Positions 17,469-24,790 of a DNA stretch of 24,801 nucleotides are shown here, piece after piece. The stretch is taken from positions 1 through 24,801 of the IMG/VR virus record IMGVR_UViG_3300000115_000182; one strand, written 5' to 3'. A program made the translations under genes and the position numbers. The notes beneath the pieces are model-generated. The model saw nothing but the letters and a program-made list of their open reading frames with translations. It had not been told where the DNA came from and ran no database searches. This DNA is from a virus. Each line of letters starts with the position of its first letter. Within the stretch, counting starts at the first letter, position 1.

Positions 17469-17476
17469 TATTTATA
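17469..17476 (-). promoter_or_regulatory. T4-type late promoter before gp8
   Basis: TATAAATA on the leftward strand, 16 bases before the gp8 ATG, with AAGGA in between. The eight bases upstream read AAAAACAG, identical to those before the TATAAATA of gp25 (16 identical bases in all), suggesting more than a chance core match. Confidence 0.8.
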
Positions 17477-17482
17477 CTGTTT

Positions 17483-18385
17483 TTATAATTCTCTAATTAC
17501 AATTTTGACACCACTCGCTGGTGCGGTATCAAATGTTAAAGTTGTTCCTGAAATTGAATAATCTGCTGTTGGTTGCTGACATACACCATTTTCAAATACT
17601 AATACGTTATGTACTGTTGCTCCATTAGTAACTGTAAATCCAGTTGTTGAACCATCACCTGTTGCTGTTCTTGTATTTGTTGTTAACTGTGTGACGCCTA
17701 CTGTCTTATTAGTTAGTGTTTGTGAACCTGTTAATGTTGCTACGTCACTATTAATAGATATATCAATTCTGTTATTTGTTATTGCAGTTGTGATACCACT
17801 TGCACCGACAATATCAAGAGTACCACCTAATGATATGTCTGTACTGGTAGAAGATTCATCTCCTATTGTAATTGATGAGTTTGCTAAATTGGCATTTGAT
17901 ATACTTGCTGAACCTGATAAGTTTGAATTTGTCAATCCTGTTATTGTGTTATCACCGGCGGCAAGTGTTTTATTTGTCAAAGTATCTGTTGATGTTTCAG
18001 TTACGATAGATCCATCAGTTGCGAAAGTAATTGTTCTTGTTGCAATATCTACAGATGATGTGATACCACTACCACCCTCAAATTTTATATCTTGACCTAA
18101 TGTTAAATTTACAGCAGTTGAGTCATCACCTGATATTGATAAAGACGTGCCTGATATGGTATTATTTGCAATAGCAATAGTTTTATTTGTTAAAGTTTCT
18201 GATGCGTTTCTAACAACTACATTATCAGTAGCATCAGGGAATGTTAAAGCATATAACGAACTACCGTCACCTAATTTACTGTAAATCTCATTAAAGTTAT
18301 CATTGATTAAATCTCCACCATCTCTGAGAACCGTTCCTGTTCCGTCATTTGCGGTGGAACCTATACCAAGTGTTTGTTTTGCCAT
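17483..18385 (-). CDS. tail-fibre-like structural protein with LTNKT repeats
   Basis: A 300-aa Thr/Ser/Gly-rich protein. The N terminus (TANDGTGTVLRDGGDLINDNFNEIYSKLGDG) is a motif common at the start of phage fibre and baseplate-attached proteins. Three LTNKT repeats occur at 65-69, 136-140 and 224-228. Two copies of a GD(D/E)S-T...GITt segment lie at 86-120 and 175-210, and a GDGSTTGF module closes the protein (242-300). It sits between the gp7-position protein and gp8, a place where T4 has no gene, and has its own late promoter and an AAGGGA site. It is probably a short fibre or baseplate decoration; no tip domain is recognisable. Confidence 0.7.
   Translation of the reverse strand: MAKQTLGIGSTANDGTGTVLRDGGDLINDNFNEIYSKLGDGSSLYALTFPDATDNVVVRNASETLTNKTIAIANNTISGTSLSISGDDSTAVNLTLGQDIKFEGGSGITSSVDIATRTITFATDGSIVTETSTDTLTNKTLAAGDNTITGLTNSNLSGSASISNANLANSSITIGDESSTSTDISLGGTLDIVGASGITTAITNNRIDISINSDVATLTGSQTLTNKTVGVTQLTTNTRTATGDGSTTGFTVTNGATVHNVLVFENGVCQQPTADYSISGTTLTFDTAPASGVKIVIREL
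17486..17662 (-). repeat. GDGSTTGF module, copy 3 (codes for 59 aa)
   Basis: This stretch codes for residues 242-300 of the 300-aa fibre-like protein. Key residues are T-G-D-G-S-T-T-G-F-T-V, F-E-N-G-V, Q-Q-P-T-x-D-Y-S-I-S-G-T-T-L-T-F, TAPA and the ending IREL. It is closest to the copy at 8876-9052, whose coding DNA shares visible stretches with this one. Confidence 0.75.
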
Positions 18386-18406
18386 TGAATTTATCCCTTA
18401 CTTACT

Positions 18407-18414
18407 TATTTATA
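18407..18414 (-). promoter_or_regulatory. T4-type late promoter
   Basis: TATAAATA on the leftward strand, 21 bases before the ATG of the 300-aa fibre-like gene, with AAGGGA in between. Its first bases overlap an inverted repeat at the end of the preceding gene. Confidence 0.7.
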
Positions 18415-18428
18415 AGACTAGGTCTTAT
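18412..18428. other. inverted repeat at the end of the gp7-position gene
   Basis: ATAAGAC (18412-18418) and GTCTTAT (18422-18428) form a perfect 7-bp inverted repeat with a 3-base spacer. It spans the stop codon of the 868-aa gene and shares three bases with the late promoter at 18407-18414. There is no run of T after it on the leftward strand, so it is not a convincing intrinsic terminator. It could protect or process the 3' end of the upstream message. Confidence 0.4.
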
Positions 18429-21024
18429 CGAATTTTATAGAGTTATTGTCAAACGTAATTCCTATTTCATCAAAACTATTTCCACTTTGTTGCCATACCT
18501 CTGCTGGTATTGTAAAGTTTGTTTTAGCACCAAAAATAAATTCTCCTGATCCTACTAATTGACCATCTATATTTTGGTTTTGTAATCCACTGAGTCTTAT
18601 ACCTGCAATATCTCTTATTTGAATTCTGTTTGCTGTATGTAAATCCAATAGTCTAGCATTCAACCCTTTTAATGTGCTTGAAACAGGTCTACCATAAACA
18701 GTTGTATTACTTCGAATAGTTGTTTTTTCTTTCATCAACATATTGACGGTCATTTCTTTTGTTAATGTCACATCTCTGGTAGAATTAGTTAAAAATGTAC
18801 TTCTTTCTGAACTTGCACCAACTACCGTGGGTGTTGCCCTCAAAGATGTACCATCATCAGCAGTTCCCAATCTTCTACCTACAAGAGGACTAAATATGAA
18901 ATCAAATACTGACATAATTGGAGACTCACTAATACCTGATACGACACCTTCAACGGGTGATGAAATCTGTGCATTTAATCTAGTTGTAGTATTAACTTCT
19001 CCAGCATAATAAAAACCTGCTGTGTGCATTGTTCTTTTAAAACTGTCCCTCCAGTCTTCAATAGAACGACCAACTTTTATTACATATGAAAAATCTTGAT
19101 AATATAGACTATCTTGTATTCGCATTGTATTTTCTGAAATGTGACCATCTTCATTAATAAAACTTCCTGAAGTAGTTGTTGTTGTATTTACGGTAACACT
19201 ACCAGTTGCTCTATCATTTTTAGCAATTGTCGCCGTAGCACCTGATGTATTTCCCGTAACAATAGATATTTCTTCAAAAGTACCTGTAGAAGATTTTACT
19301 TTTAATAATTTAAGTGTAGGGTCAAAAGTATCAACTATTGCTGTAGTAACAGTTGAAGAACTATCATTTCCCGTTATTGTTTCACCTACAGTAAATGCAG
19401 TTGCAGACGTATCTTTTAACAATAAATTTTGTGTAAAACTTACAGTAGGTGGTGATGGCGATTCATTGTAACTAACACCATGATTCGGAACTTTTATTGT
19501 TAATATTCTACCTATCTCACTTCCAAATGCAATTATAGATGCATCTTCTCCGCTCGTACTTGTAATTGTAATTGTGGGTATTGAATTATAACCAAAACCA
19601 TTGTTTATAAATCTAACGTCTGTAATATCTCCAACTCCTGTTCCAGATTCTTGAACAAATTTATTACCTGTGTAAAGACCGCCCTTTAAAGTTTCGTCTT
19701 CTAATATAATATGGTCGTCAGTGTAACCACCATCACTATTACTGTTTGCATCTTCGGGTACAAAACCACCATTTACAACAGAAACTTTTGCTTGAGCAGA
19801 ATTTCCACCCGTACCTGAGTTAGAAAAAACTAAACTATCTCCGATTTCATAATCAGAACCACCTGCATCAATTATAACTTCTGTAATAGAACCATGTCCT
19901 ACTTCATCTACTTGAACAATAGCACCGTCACCTCCAGCATCACTTAAAGTTACTGTGTCTCCGCTACTGTATAAAGACCCGTCATTTGTAAATGAAAAAA
20001 CATCAGGTATTCCTGTAATTGTTGCTTTTATGGCAACCACATCATCATCATTCTGTGTTCCAATTACTGATTGACCTGCTACAAATGTTCCTGTAACTGT
20101 AGCATTATTCAATATAAATTCTGTGACCTCTACTGAACCGATTTGAAATTTAAATACATTTTCTACAACTGCTGTTGCTTCATTTATACTAGAATCACTA
20201 GCAACATTGTTTTGTGTGATTGTTCTTCCTACTAATTTTAATGTATCTCCTGTTGTAGAAATACATCTCATAATTTTTTGAGTGTCCCATTTACCATCTG
20301 ATACTCTCAACATATTATCTCTAGGATATATTGTTTCCGATAATTCATTAAAAAGCATTCTAAAAAACATTTGATGTCCTTCAGCAGTACCTTTTATTTT
20401 ATATAAAGACTTTATGTTTTTTATTAAGTTTCTTTTATTTAATCCTGTTGCTAAGGATTCAGGTATAGTATGTAAAAACTCATCTCTGAATTTTGTTAAA
20501 TAGGTATCAATAACTCTATCAGGGTCTCTGTAATTTAATAACTGTTGAATTGTTTGAACAGGATTTGGTTTGTAAGCATTTAATACAGCACTTGCACCTG
20601 AAGTTTGACCAACAATAACTTCACCCTTTTGCAATTTGTCTTCATGCACAACAAAAAGTTTTAAAGAAGGTACATTTTCTGCAATAATAACTGTTGATGC
20701 TCCTGATGATTGACCAACAATAGTTTCACCAGATTCAAATTTACCATAAACAGAACTTTCTAATAATACTTTATCACCAACATCTTTTATGGTTACATCA
20801 TTTTGTATTTTTGTACCGTTTAATAATAAAACAAAACTGTTTCCAGTTTCAGTTTCTTGAGTTATACCATCAGTTGCTTCTAAAGATGTTAATTGTATTT
20901 CTGCACTTTCTAAAAATACAAAAAAACTTTTTAGAAAGTCAGCAAATACTGGATGGTCAGAAATTACAAAATCAGGTAATTGTCTTATAACATGAGGTGA
21001 TACTTTATTGGTTAGTCTTGCCAT
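18418..21024 (-). CDS. baseplate wedge protein at the gp7 position
   Basis: An 868-aa structural protein lying exactly where T4 has gene 7, between gp6 and gp8, so most likely a baseplate wedge subunit. The N terminus (QLPDFVISDHPVFADFLKSF) resembles proteins at this position in marine T4-like phages. A conserved helical region follows around residues 155-245 (LLNYRDPDRVIDTYLTKFRDEF, IKNIKSLYKIKGTAEGHQMFFRMLFNE). Two GE-x-IVGQ-(S/T)-SGAS repeats stand near 98-110 and 134-146, and two further related segments lie in the C-terminal half. T4 gp7 is about 1030 residues; I see no direct sequence match to it, so the equivalence is positional. Its start is two bases after the gp6 stop. Confidence 0.75.
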   Translation of the reverse strand: MARLTNKVSPHVIRQLPDFVISDHPVFADFLKSFFVFLESAEIQLTSLEATDGITQETETGNSFVLLLNGTKIQNDVTIKDVGDKVLLESSVYGKFESGETIVGQSSGASTVIIAENVPSLKLFVVHEDKLQKGEVIVGQTSGASAVLNAYKPNPVQTIQQLLNYRDPDRVIDTYLTKFRDEFLHTIPESLATGLNKRNLIKNIKSLYKIKGTAEGHQMFFRMLFNELSETIYPRDNMLRVSDGKWDTQKIMRCISTTGDTLKLVGRTITQNNVASDSSINEATAVVENVFKFQIGSVEVTEFILNNATVTGTFVAGQSVIGTQNDDDVVAIKATITGIPDVFSFTNDGSLYSSGDTVTLSDAGGDGAIVQVDEVGHGSITEVIIDAGGSDYEIGDSLVFSNSGTGGNSAQAKVSVVNGGFVPEDANSNSDGGYTDDHIILEDETLKGGLYTGNKFVQESGTGVGDITDVRFINNGFGYNSIPTITITSTSGEDASIIAFGSEIGRILTIKVPNHGVSYNESPSPPTVSFTQNLLLKDTSATAFTVGETITGNDSSSTVTTAIVDTFDPTLKLLKVKSSTGTFEEISIVTGNTSGATATIAKNDRATGSVTVNTTTTTSGSFINEDGHISENTMRIQDSLYYQDFSYVIKVGRSIEDWRDSFKRTMHTAGFYYAGEVNTTTRLNAQISSPVEGVVSGISESPIMSVFDFIFSPLVGRRLGTADDGTSLRATPTVVGASSERSTFLTNSTRDVTLTKEMTVNMLMKEKTTIRSNTTVYGRPVSSTLKGLNARLLDLHTANRIQIRDIAGIRLSGLQNQNIDGQLVGSGEFIFGAKTNFTIPAEVWQQSGNSFDEIGITFDNNSIKFDKT

Positions 21025-21026
21025 TT

Positions 21027-22907
21027 TTAATAACTACTTGCTGTGCTATTGTATGATGATGTTGTCGTGTAACCCACACCTGCGTCAGAAGAACCACCTA
21101 CAAAGGTATCTGCTTCCACAAATACTGTAGAATTTGATGTATCTATTTCTAATACTTGACCTCTAACAGGAACTACATCATTTGATTCAGGTGTCGTTGT
21201 AATTTCTATGACTGTAGATACTGAACCTCTTATGTTTTCAATTGATGATACATTTAAAGAACTAATAGTTAATGCTCCTGAATTATAATCAATTGTTCCT
21301 TGAGTATTACTTGCATATGTTCTAACACCACCAACTAAACTATATCTTCTTAAATTTCCTGCACCATCATCATCTAAAAAATAAACTGTGTCAGAATTAC
21401 CACTAATTTTAAAACCAGTAGTTTGAATAATACCACCTGATGATGAATTATGACCCGAATGTGGATTGTAGATTGCATTTCTGTAATATACATTGTAAGT
21501 GGTGGAGGTGTTTAGTGTTGGTGTAAAAGATTTTCTTAATCTAATAGTTGTTGTATTTGACACTATTGCAGAATTTGAACTATCAATTAAAGTTGAAATT
21601 TTTGAAAATCTGAAAACACCATCAAATACAGATAAGTTATTTTGGTTATAATTTGATATCACATTTAAAATATCTGTTTTTAATGTTTCTGAACCTAGTG
21701 CTGTTTTGTTTGCATCATATTTTGCTGTAACTGTTAGCAATATATCTGTAGTATCTGCATCTACAATTTTAGGTTGAACTGAAGCAACATTAAAAGTTTT
21801 TAAACTAGTTTTTATACTTTCTTTTGTTGTTTCTGTTAATGTTGAACCAGATTTAGGTTGAATAGCAATATTTACTGTGCCATAAATTGGGTTCTCATCA
21901 TCTTCACCACCCCATGCTGATATAGATTTTGCATTAGGGTACAATTCTAAAACTTTAACTTCATAATCAGATGTTGTAACTGCTCTATTTTGGGAGGCGT
22001 ATGATAATGGTGCGTTAAATCTTATTGAAGATTTTGATTCTTCGTCTGCACCACCTTGTGCTGACGTTACAGTTGTAATTGTAACATTTGAAAATCCACC
22101 GATTGAACCTGCTGTTAATATAAATGTATTTGCACCATTCGCCAATGCTCTATTTGTAACTATATATTTTGTCTTAACAATATTTCCATTTGATAATGCT
22201 TTACCAAAAATACCGTCTCCAAAATATATTTCAAATTCACCAGTTTCAGTTTCTTGTAAGAAAAAGACCGTGCTTTCACTATTAATATTTTCATAATTAT
22301 TTGCAAGAGTGTATGTGTTGGTTGTTGTGTCTGCTACAGACTCTTGAACTTGAACTGTTAAAGTAGATGTATCCATATCTGCATTAGGTAATACAAATCT
22401 AAAATCTGTATCTTCAGACAAATATGTATAATTAAATGATGATAGAGTACCTTCGAAGATTTCTACATTTGAAAATTTGTAAACACCGTTTTCAGGAGAA
22501 ATTGTTATGTCTTCGTTAGTCACGAACTTGTAACTATTACCATCCATTGTTGATGAAAAAGACGTCCCTCTGCTCAATGTTACTGAAGCACCGGTGGCGG
22601 TGTTCAATAAAATATCTACAGTTGCTTTCGCCGCCCTTCCAGATTTAGGTGAATAATTTAACATTTTGGCAAGTGATACTAAATTCTTTCTAGTATCCGC
22701 ACTGTCAATGTACATTTCGTTTGCTAACATATTTGCATTAAATGATAGATAATGTGTATTGTATGCTAGTATGTCTAGTAACACTGCCATTCCAGAACCT
22801 TCAAAATTGTAATCTGAAAATTGACTTTGTTGGGATAAAAATGAACGTAAATTTTGTTTAATATCGTCAAAATCTAATGCTGAAACTTCTAATTTTGAAT
22901 TTGCCAT
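21027..22907 (-). CDS. gp6: baseplate wedge protein gp6
   Basis: A 626-aa homologue of T4 gp6 (about 660 residues), the wedge protein whose dimers form the ring around the baseplate hub and which belongs to the gpJ-like baseplate family. The N-terminal signature is clear: DDIKQNLRSFL (14-24), YNFEGSGM (33-40) and LLDILAYNTHY (43-53), against T4 EIKQNLIEWL, YDFEGSRL and LCDLLAYNTLY. NLVSLAKMLNYSPKSGRAAKA follows, and the middle has the FGDGIFGKALSNGN segment typical of gpJ-like proteins. The ATG shares one base with the gp25 stop (TAATG) and has AGAGA before it. The order gp25-gp6 is as in T4. Confidence 0.92.
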   Translation of the reverse strand: MANSKLEVSALDFDDIKQNLRSFLSQQSQFSDYNFEGSGMAVLLDILAYNTHYLSFNANMLANEMYIDSADTRKNLVSLAKMLNYSPKSGRAAKATVDILLNTATGASVTLSRGTSFSSTMDGNSYKFVTNEDITISPENGVYKFSNVEIFEGTLSSFNYTYLSEDTDFRFVLPNADMDTSTLTVQVQESVADTTTNTYTLANNYENINSESTVFFLQETETGEFEIYFGDGIFGKALSNGNIVKTKYIVTNRALANGANTFILTAGSIGGFSNVTITTVTSAQGGADEESKSSIRFNAPLSYASQNRAVTTSDYEVKVLELYPNAKSISAWGGEDDENPIYGTVNIAIQPKSGSTLTETTKESIKTSLKTFNVASVQPKIVDADTTDILLTVTAKYDANKTALGSETLKTDILNVISNYNQNNLSVFDGVFRFSKISTLIDSSNSAIVSNTTTIRLRKSFTPTLNTSTTYNVYYRNAIYNPHSGHNSSSGGIIQTTGFKISGNSDTVYFLDDDGAGNLRRYSLVGGVRTYASNTQGTIDYNSGALTISSLNVSSIENIRGSVSTVIEITTTPESNDVVPVRGQVLEIDTSNSTVFVEADTFVGGSSDAGVGYTTTSSYNSTASSY

Positions 22908-23332
22908 TATCGTAATCTCTCTAAAAATGAATCTATTTTTTGTTGTGTTGGTATTCCTTTAACATAAAAGTATATTTCTATACCATATGTGTGTGTATCC
23001 ATATTTGGTTCAATTATAACATTCTCAACTGTTGCTCTAGGTTCATAAATTGCTAAACATTCGAGAACTTTCTTTTTTATACTCATTGCTGTCAAAGGAT
23101 TTACATTTTCAAACAATAAATTTCTAATATCACTTCCTAACTCTGGATGAAAAGGTCTTTCATAGTGTGATGTGTTAATTATATTTCTAACACTTCTTTT
23201 TACTGCGTCAGCATCTTCTAAAACATTAACATCTCCTGTAACAGGATGTCTACCAAAGTCTAAATCTAAATCACGATATAATTTAGTGATTCTTCTTGAT
23301 TTATTAGTATTTGTTGCGTCATAGTTTGCCAT
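22907..23332 (-). CDS. gp25: baseplate wedge protein gp25
   Basis: A 141-aa member of the gp25/GPW family, the small wedge protein at the hub end of the wedge that helps trigger sheath contraction. T4 gp25 is 132 residues. YERPFHPELGSDIRNLLFE (57-75) and the family's conserved EPR motif at E97-P98-R99 (IYEPRATV) are clear. The C terminus (GIEIYFYVKG) gives the expected strands. A perfect TATAAATA lies only six bases before the ATG, and no ribosome binding site is seen, which would make a transcript from that promoter start at or next to the start codon. Confidence 0.95.
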   Translation of the reverse strand: MANYDATNTNKSRRITKLYRDLDLDFGRHPVTGDVNVLEDADAVKRSVRNIINTSHYERPFHPELGSDIRNLLFENVNPLTAMSIKKKVLECLAIYEPRATVENVIIEPNMDTHTYGIEIYFYVKGIPTQQKIDSFLERLR

Positions 23333-23338
23333 AACTAA

Positions 23339-23346
23339 TATTTATA
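23339..23346 (-). promoter_or_regulatory. T4-type late promoter at gp25
   Basis: TATAAATA on the leftward strand, preceded by AAAAACAG as at gp8, and only six bases before the gp25 ATG. In T4 late promoters transcription begins about six bases after the core, so the message would have almost no leader. Confidence 0.75.
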
Positions 23347-23354
23347 CTGTTTTT

Positions 23355-23642
23355 CTAACCACCTGCAAAAACATTCGTAGAACCTGTTGCACAGAATGAA
23401 CCACAAGAAATAAAGTCACCTATTCTCGCCATAGGAAGACCATTGACACGAACAGTAAGTGATCCTAATACCTGAGTACCTGAATGCGTAGCATCAACAC
23501 AAGTATGTGGCGACCATTTACTTCCTGTTTTACAGACAGGTCTTCCGTTAACAAAAACATTGAAAGAACCTGTAAGTGCTATTTGTGGTGGAAAACATCC
23601 ATGTCCTGTGCTTAAATCTCCTAATCTTGTTACTGCTCTCAT
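23355..23642 (-). CDS. PAAR-domain tail-spike tip protein (gp5.4-like)
   Basis: A 95-aa PAAR protein, the sharp tip capping the central spike in contractile tails (T4 gp5.4). The fold is indicated by repeated strand-turn units (FNVFVNGRPVCKTG, LTVRVNGLPMARIGD) and by the metal-binding positions H14, H46, H53 and C80, with further cysteines at 16, 37, 48 and 84. The ending GSTNVFAGG is typical of the family. The ATG follows directly on the stop of the 174-aa gene and has a strong AGGAG site. Having gp25 directly downstream supports the assignment. Confidence 0.92.
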   Translation of the reverse strand: MRAVTRLGDLSTGHGCFPPQIALTGSFNVFVNGRPVCKTGSKWSPHTCVDATHSGTQVLGSLTVRVNGLPMARIGDFISCGSFCATGSTNVFAGG

Positions 23643-24167
23643 TTAAAACTCCTGTAAATCTCTTGTTTGTCTTGCTAATATATTATTAATTTCTACAATA
23701 CCTTCTGACCAATCATTTGTAACTGTAATTGTAAAAGTTTTTGTTTCTTCACAACCACCATTGCTTTTTGTTGTGACAATGTAGTCAAAATCTTTACTTA
23801 TGGTCGAATCAGGTGTATAACTACACAAATATCCTATTTTATCAGGTATATCTGTATATTTTATCACCGTTGTTATTATTCCACTGCTTCGAAATATCCA
23901 TTGTGTATTTAAAAAGGGTGTTACATAATTTCCTGATATATTACAACTGCTAGTACCATCCGTAAGTATGACACCTGCATTTTCTTCAACTGCAACTACG
24001 GTCATTTCTGTAATTGCATCTCCACAGTCATCTTCTACATCATCTGCATCATCTCCATCTGAATCTTTTACTTCTGCTGATATTGTAAAAGAAAAATCTG
24101 CGGAAACTGACACCGAACCTAAACTAGGTCCTTCTGGTGTATATTCAAATTTATCTCCCTCTGCCAT
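23643..24167 (-). CDS. unidentified protein at the head of the baseplate operon
   Basis: A 174-aa protein that I cannot name. It starts MAEGDKFEYTPEGPSLGSVS, has an acidic stretch (KDSDGDDADDVEDDCGDA, 34-51), a Thr/Ser-rich beta-like body (ITTVIKYTDIPD, FDYIVTTKSNGGCEETKTFTITVTND) and a helical tail ending TRDLQEF. The body could be an Ig-like or other beta-sandwich domain. It is the first leftward gene after the divergent intergenic region and is directly joined to the PAAR gene, so a spike-tip or baseplate-associated role is likely. The acidic stretch might bind calcium, but its spacing is not a proper EF-hand. Confidence 0.65.
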   Translation of the reverse strand: MAEGDKFEYTPEGPSLGSVSVSADFSFTISAEVKDSDGDDADDVEDDCGDAITEMTVVAVEENAGVILTDGTSSCNISGNYVTPFLNTQWIFRSSGIITTVIKYTDIPDKIGYLCSYTPDSTISKDFDYIVTTKSNGGCEETKTFTITVTNDWSEGIVEINNILARQTRDLQEF

Positions 24168-24171
24168 TTAT

Positions 24172-24178
24172 TATTTAG
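24172..24178 (-). promoter_or_regulatory. possible late promoter variant (CTAAATA)
   Basis: CTAAATA lies four bases before the ATG of the 174-aa gene. It differs from the T4 core, but it is the only candidate for the start of the leftward late unit. In such AT-rich DNA a chance match is quite possible. Confidence 0.3.
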
Positions 24179-24206
24179 TTGACATTCCTACTGGTTATGT
24201 TATTAT
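24179..24206 (+). promoter_or_regulatory. sigma-70-like promoter for the rightward genes
   Basis: A perfect -35 hexamer TTGACA (24179-24184) is followed after 16 bases by TATTAT (24201-24206), a good -10. TATACT at 24204-24209 is a less well-spaced alternative. It points to the 58-aa gene 42 bases further on, in the 80-bp divergent gap. A host-type promoter would allow early or middle expression. Confidence 0.55.
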
Positions 24207-24247
24207 ACTTGTATAACTGATTCGTTAATATAATAAAAGGAAAAAAT

Positions 24248-24424
24248 ATGATAGGAAAAACAATGTTTATCTTCGGTATAGGAATTGTCTATGTTGGAGT
24301 ATCATTTGAAGATATTGCTGTTTCGTTTTTTGTGAGCAGTATTGGTATTTTCAATATGTGGGTGAGTGTTGCTATAATGATAAAAGATAAATCAGAATGG
24401 ATTGACCAAGACTTGTTAAATTAA
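24248..24424 (+). CDS. small two-helix membrane protein
   Basis: A 58-aa protein opened by ATG at 24248, with AAGGA before it. It begins MIGKTMFIFGIGIVYVGVSF and ends IKDKSEWIDQDLLN. Two hydrophobic segments (about 5-19 and 24-45) suggest a hairpin in the inner membrane with a charged C-terminal tail. It is the first gene of the rightward unit, downstream of the TTGACA promoter and 12 bp before the exported Cys-rich protein. I do not recognise it; small phage membrane proteins of this kind can act in lysis control or superinfection exclusion, but nothing here distinguishes these. Confidence 0.65.
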   Translation: MIGKTMFIFGIGIVYVGVSFEDIAVSFFVSSIGIFNMWVSVAIMIKDKSEWIDQDLLN

Positions 24425-24431
24425 ATAAATA
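24424..24431 (+). promoter_or_regulatory. possible late promoter (AATAAATA)
   Basis: AATAAATA differs from the T4 late core only in the first base. It overlaps the stop of the 58-aa gene and lies five bases before the ATG of the 113-aa gene, a spacing like that at gp25. It may be a chance match in AT-rich DNA. Confidence 0.3.
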
Positions 24432-24436
24432 GGTGC

Positions 24437-24778
24437 ATGGGACACTATGCACTTGTAGTTACACTACTACTATTTTCATTTTCACTAAAATCTGTTGATG
24501 AATGTCAAGATTTTAAGACAGATGTTATGATTTGTCTAAATGAAGGTGCTGATTCTGTATATGCAAGATACGGAAGAGAATATAAAGGTAAATTGCCAAG
24601 AACTGACATGTTTACTATGTGCAGACTCAAAAAATCAGAGTGGTTTCAAGATGAAAAGGGTAAAAAAGACTTATCCTACAAGTGTACATACGAACATCCG
24701 CAAAATTTACCCGATATTATCATGTCAACAGGTCCAAGATATCAATGTCCAAGAAATATTCAATGTAAAATTAAATAA
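24437..24778 (+). CDS. exported six-cysteine protein
   Basis: A 113-aa protein with an N-terminal hydrophobic segment (YALVVTLLLFSFSL, 4-17) that looks like a signal peptide, followed by a polar domain holding six cysteines (23, 33, 62, 83, 104, 110). An even number of cysteines in an exported domain suggests three disulphide bonds in the periplasm. It may instead stay anchored by the N terminus. The ATG is preceded by AGG, three bases away, which is a poor ribosome binding site. I do not recognise the family. It lies between the 58-aa membrane gene and another gene starting 12 bp downstream. Confidence 0.65.
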   Translation: MGHYALVVTLLLFSFSLKSVDECQDFKTDVMICLNEGADSVYARYGREYKGKLPRTDMFTMCRLKKSEWFQDEKGKKDLSYKCTYEHPQNLPDIIMSTGPRYQCPRNIQCKIK

Positions 24779-24790
24779 TGAGGTTTTATT

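Noticed and set aside
17453-17482. Possible terminator between the 300-aa gene and gp8
   Set aside because: The short ATACTAT/ATAGTAT symmetry is part of the promoter region and no stable stem with a T-run is present.
15498-19009. Several rightward Val/Pro/Ser-rich frames (15498-15752, 16701-17027, 17691-18095, 18743-19009)
   Set aside because: They are antisense shadows of Thr/Gly/Asp-rich structural genes and lack their own translation signals.
24016-24070. Acidic DSDGDDADD stretch as an EF-hand
   Set aside because: The spacing of acidic and hydrophobic residues does not fit an EF-hand loop; it is only an acidic patch.
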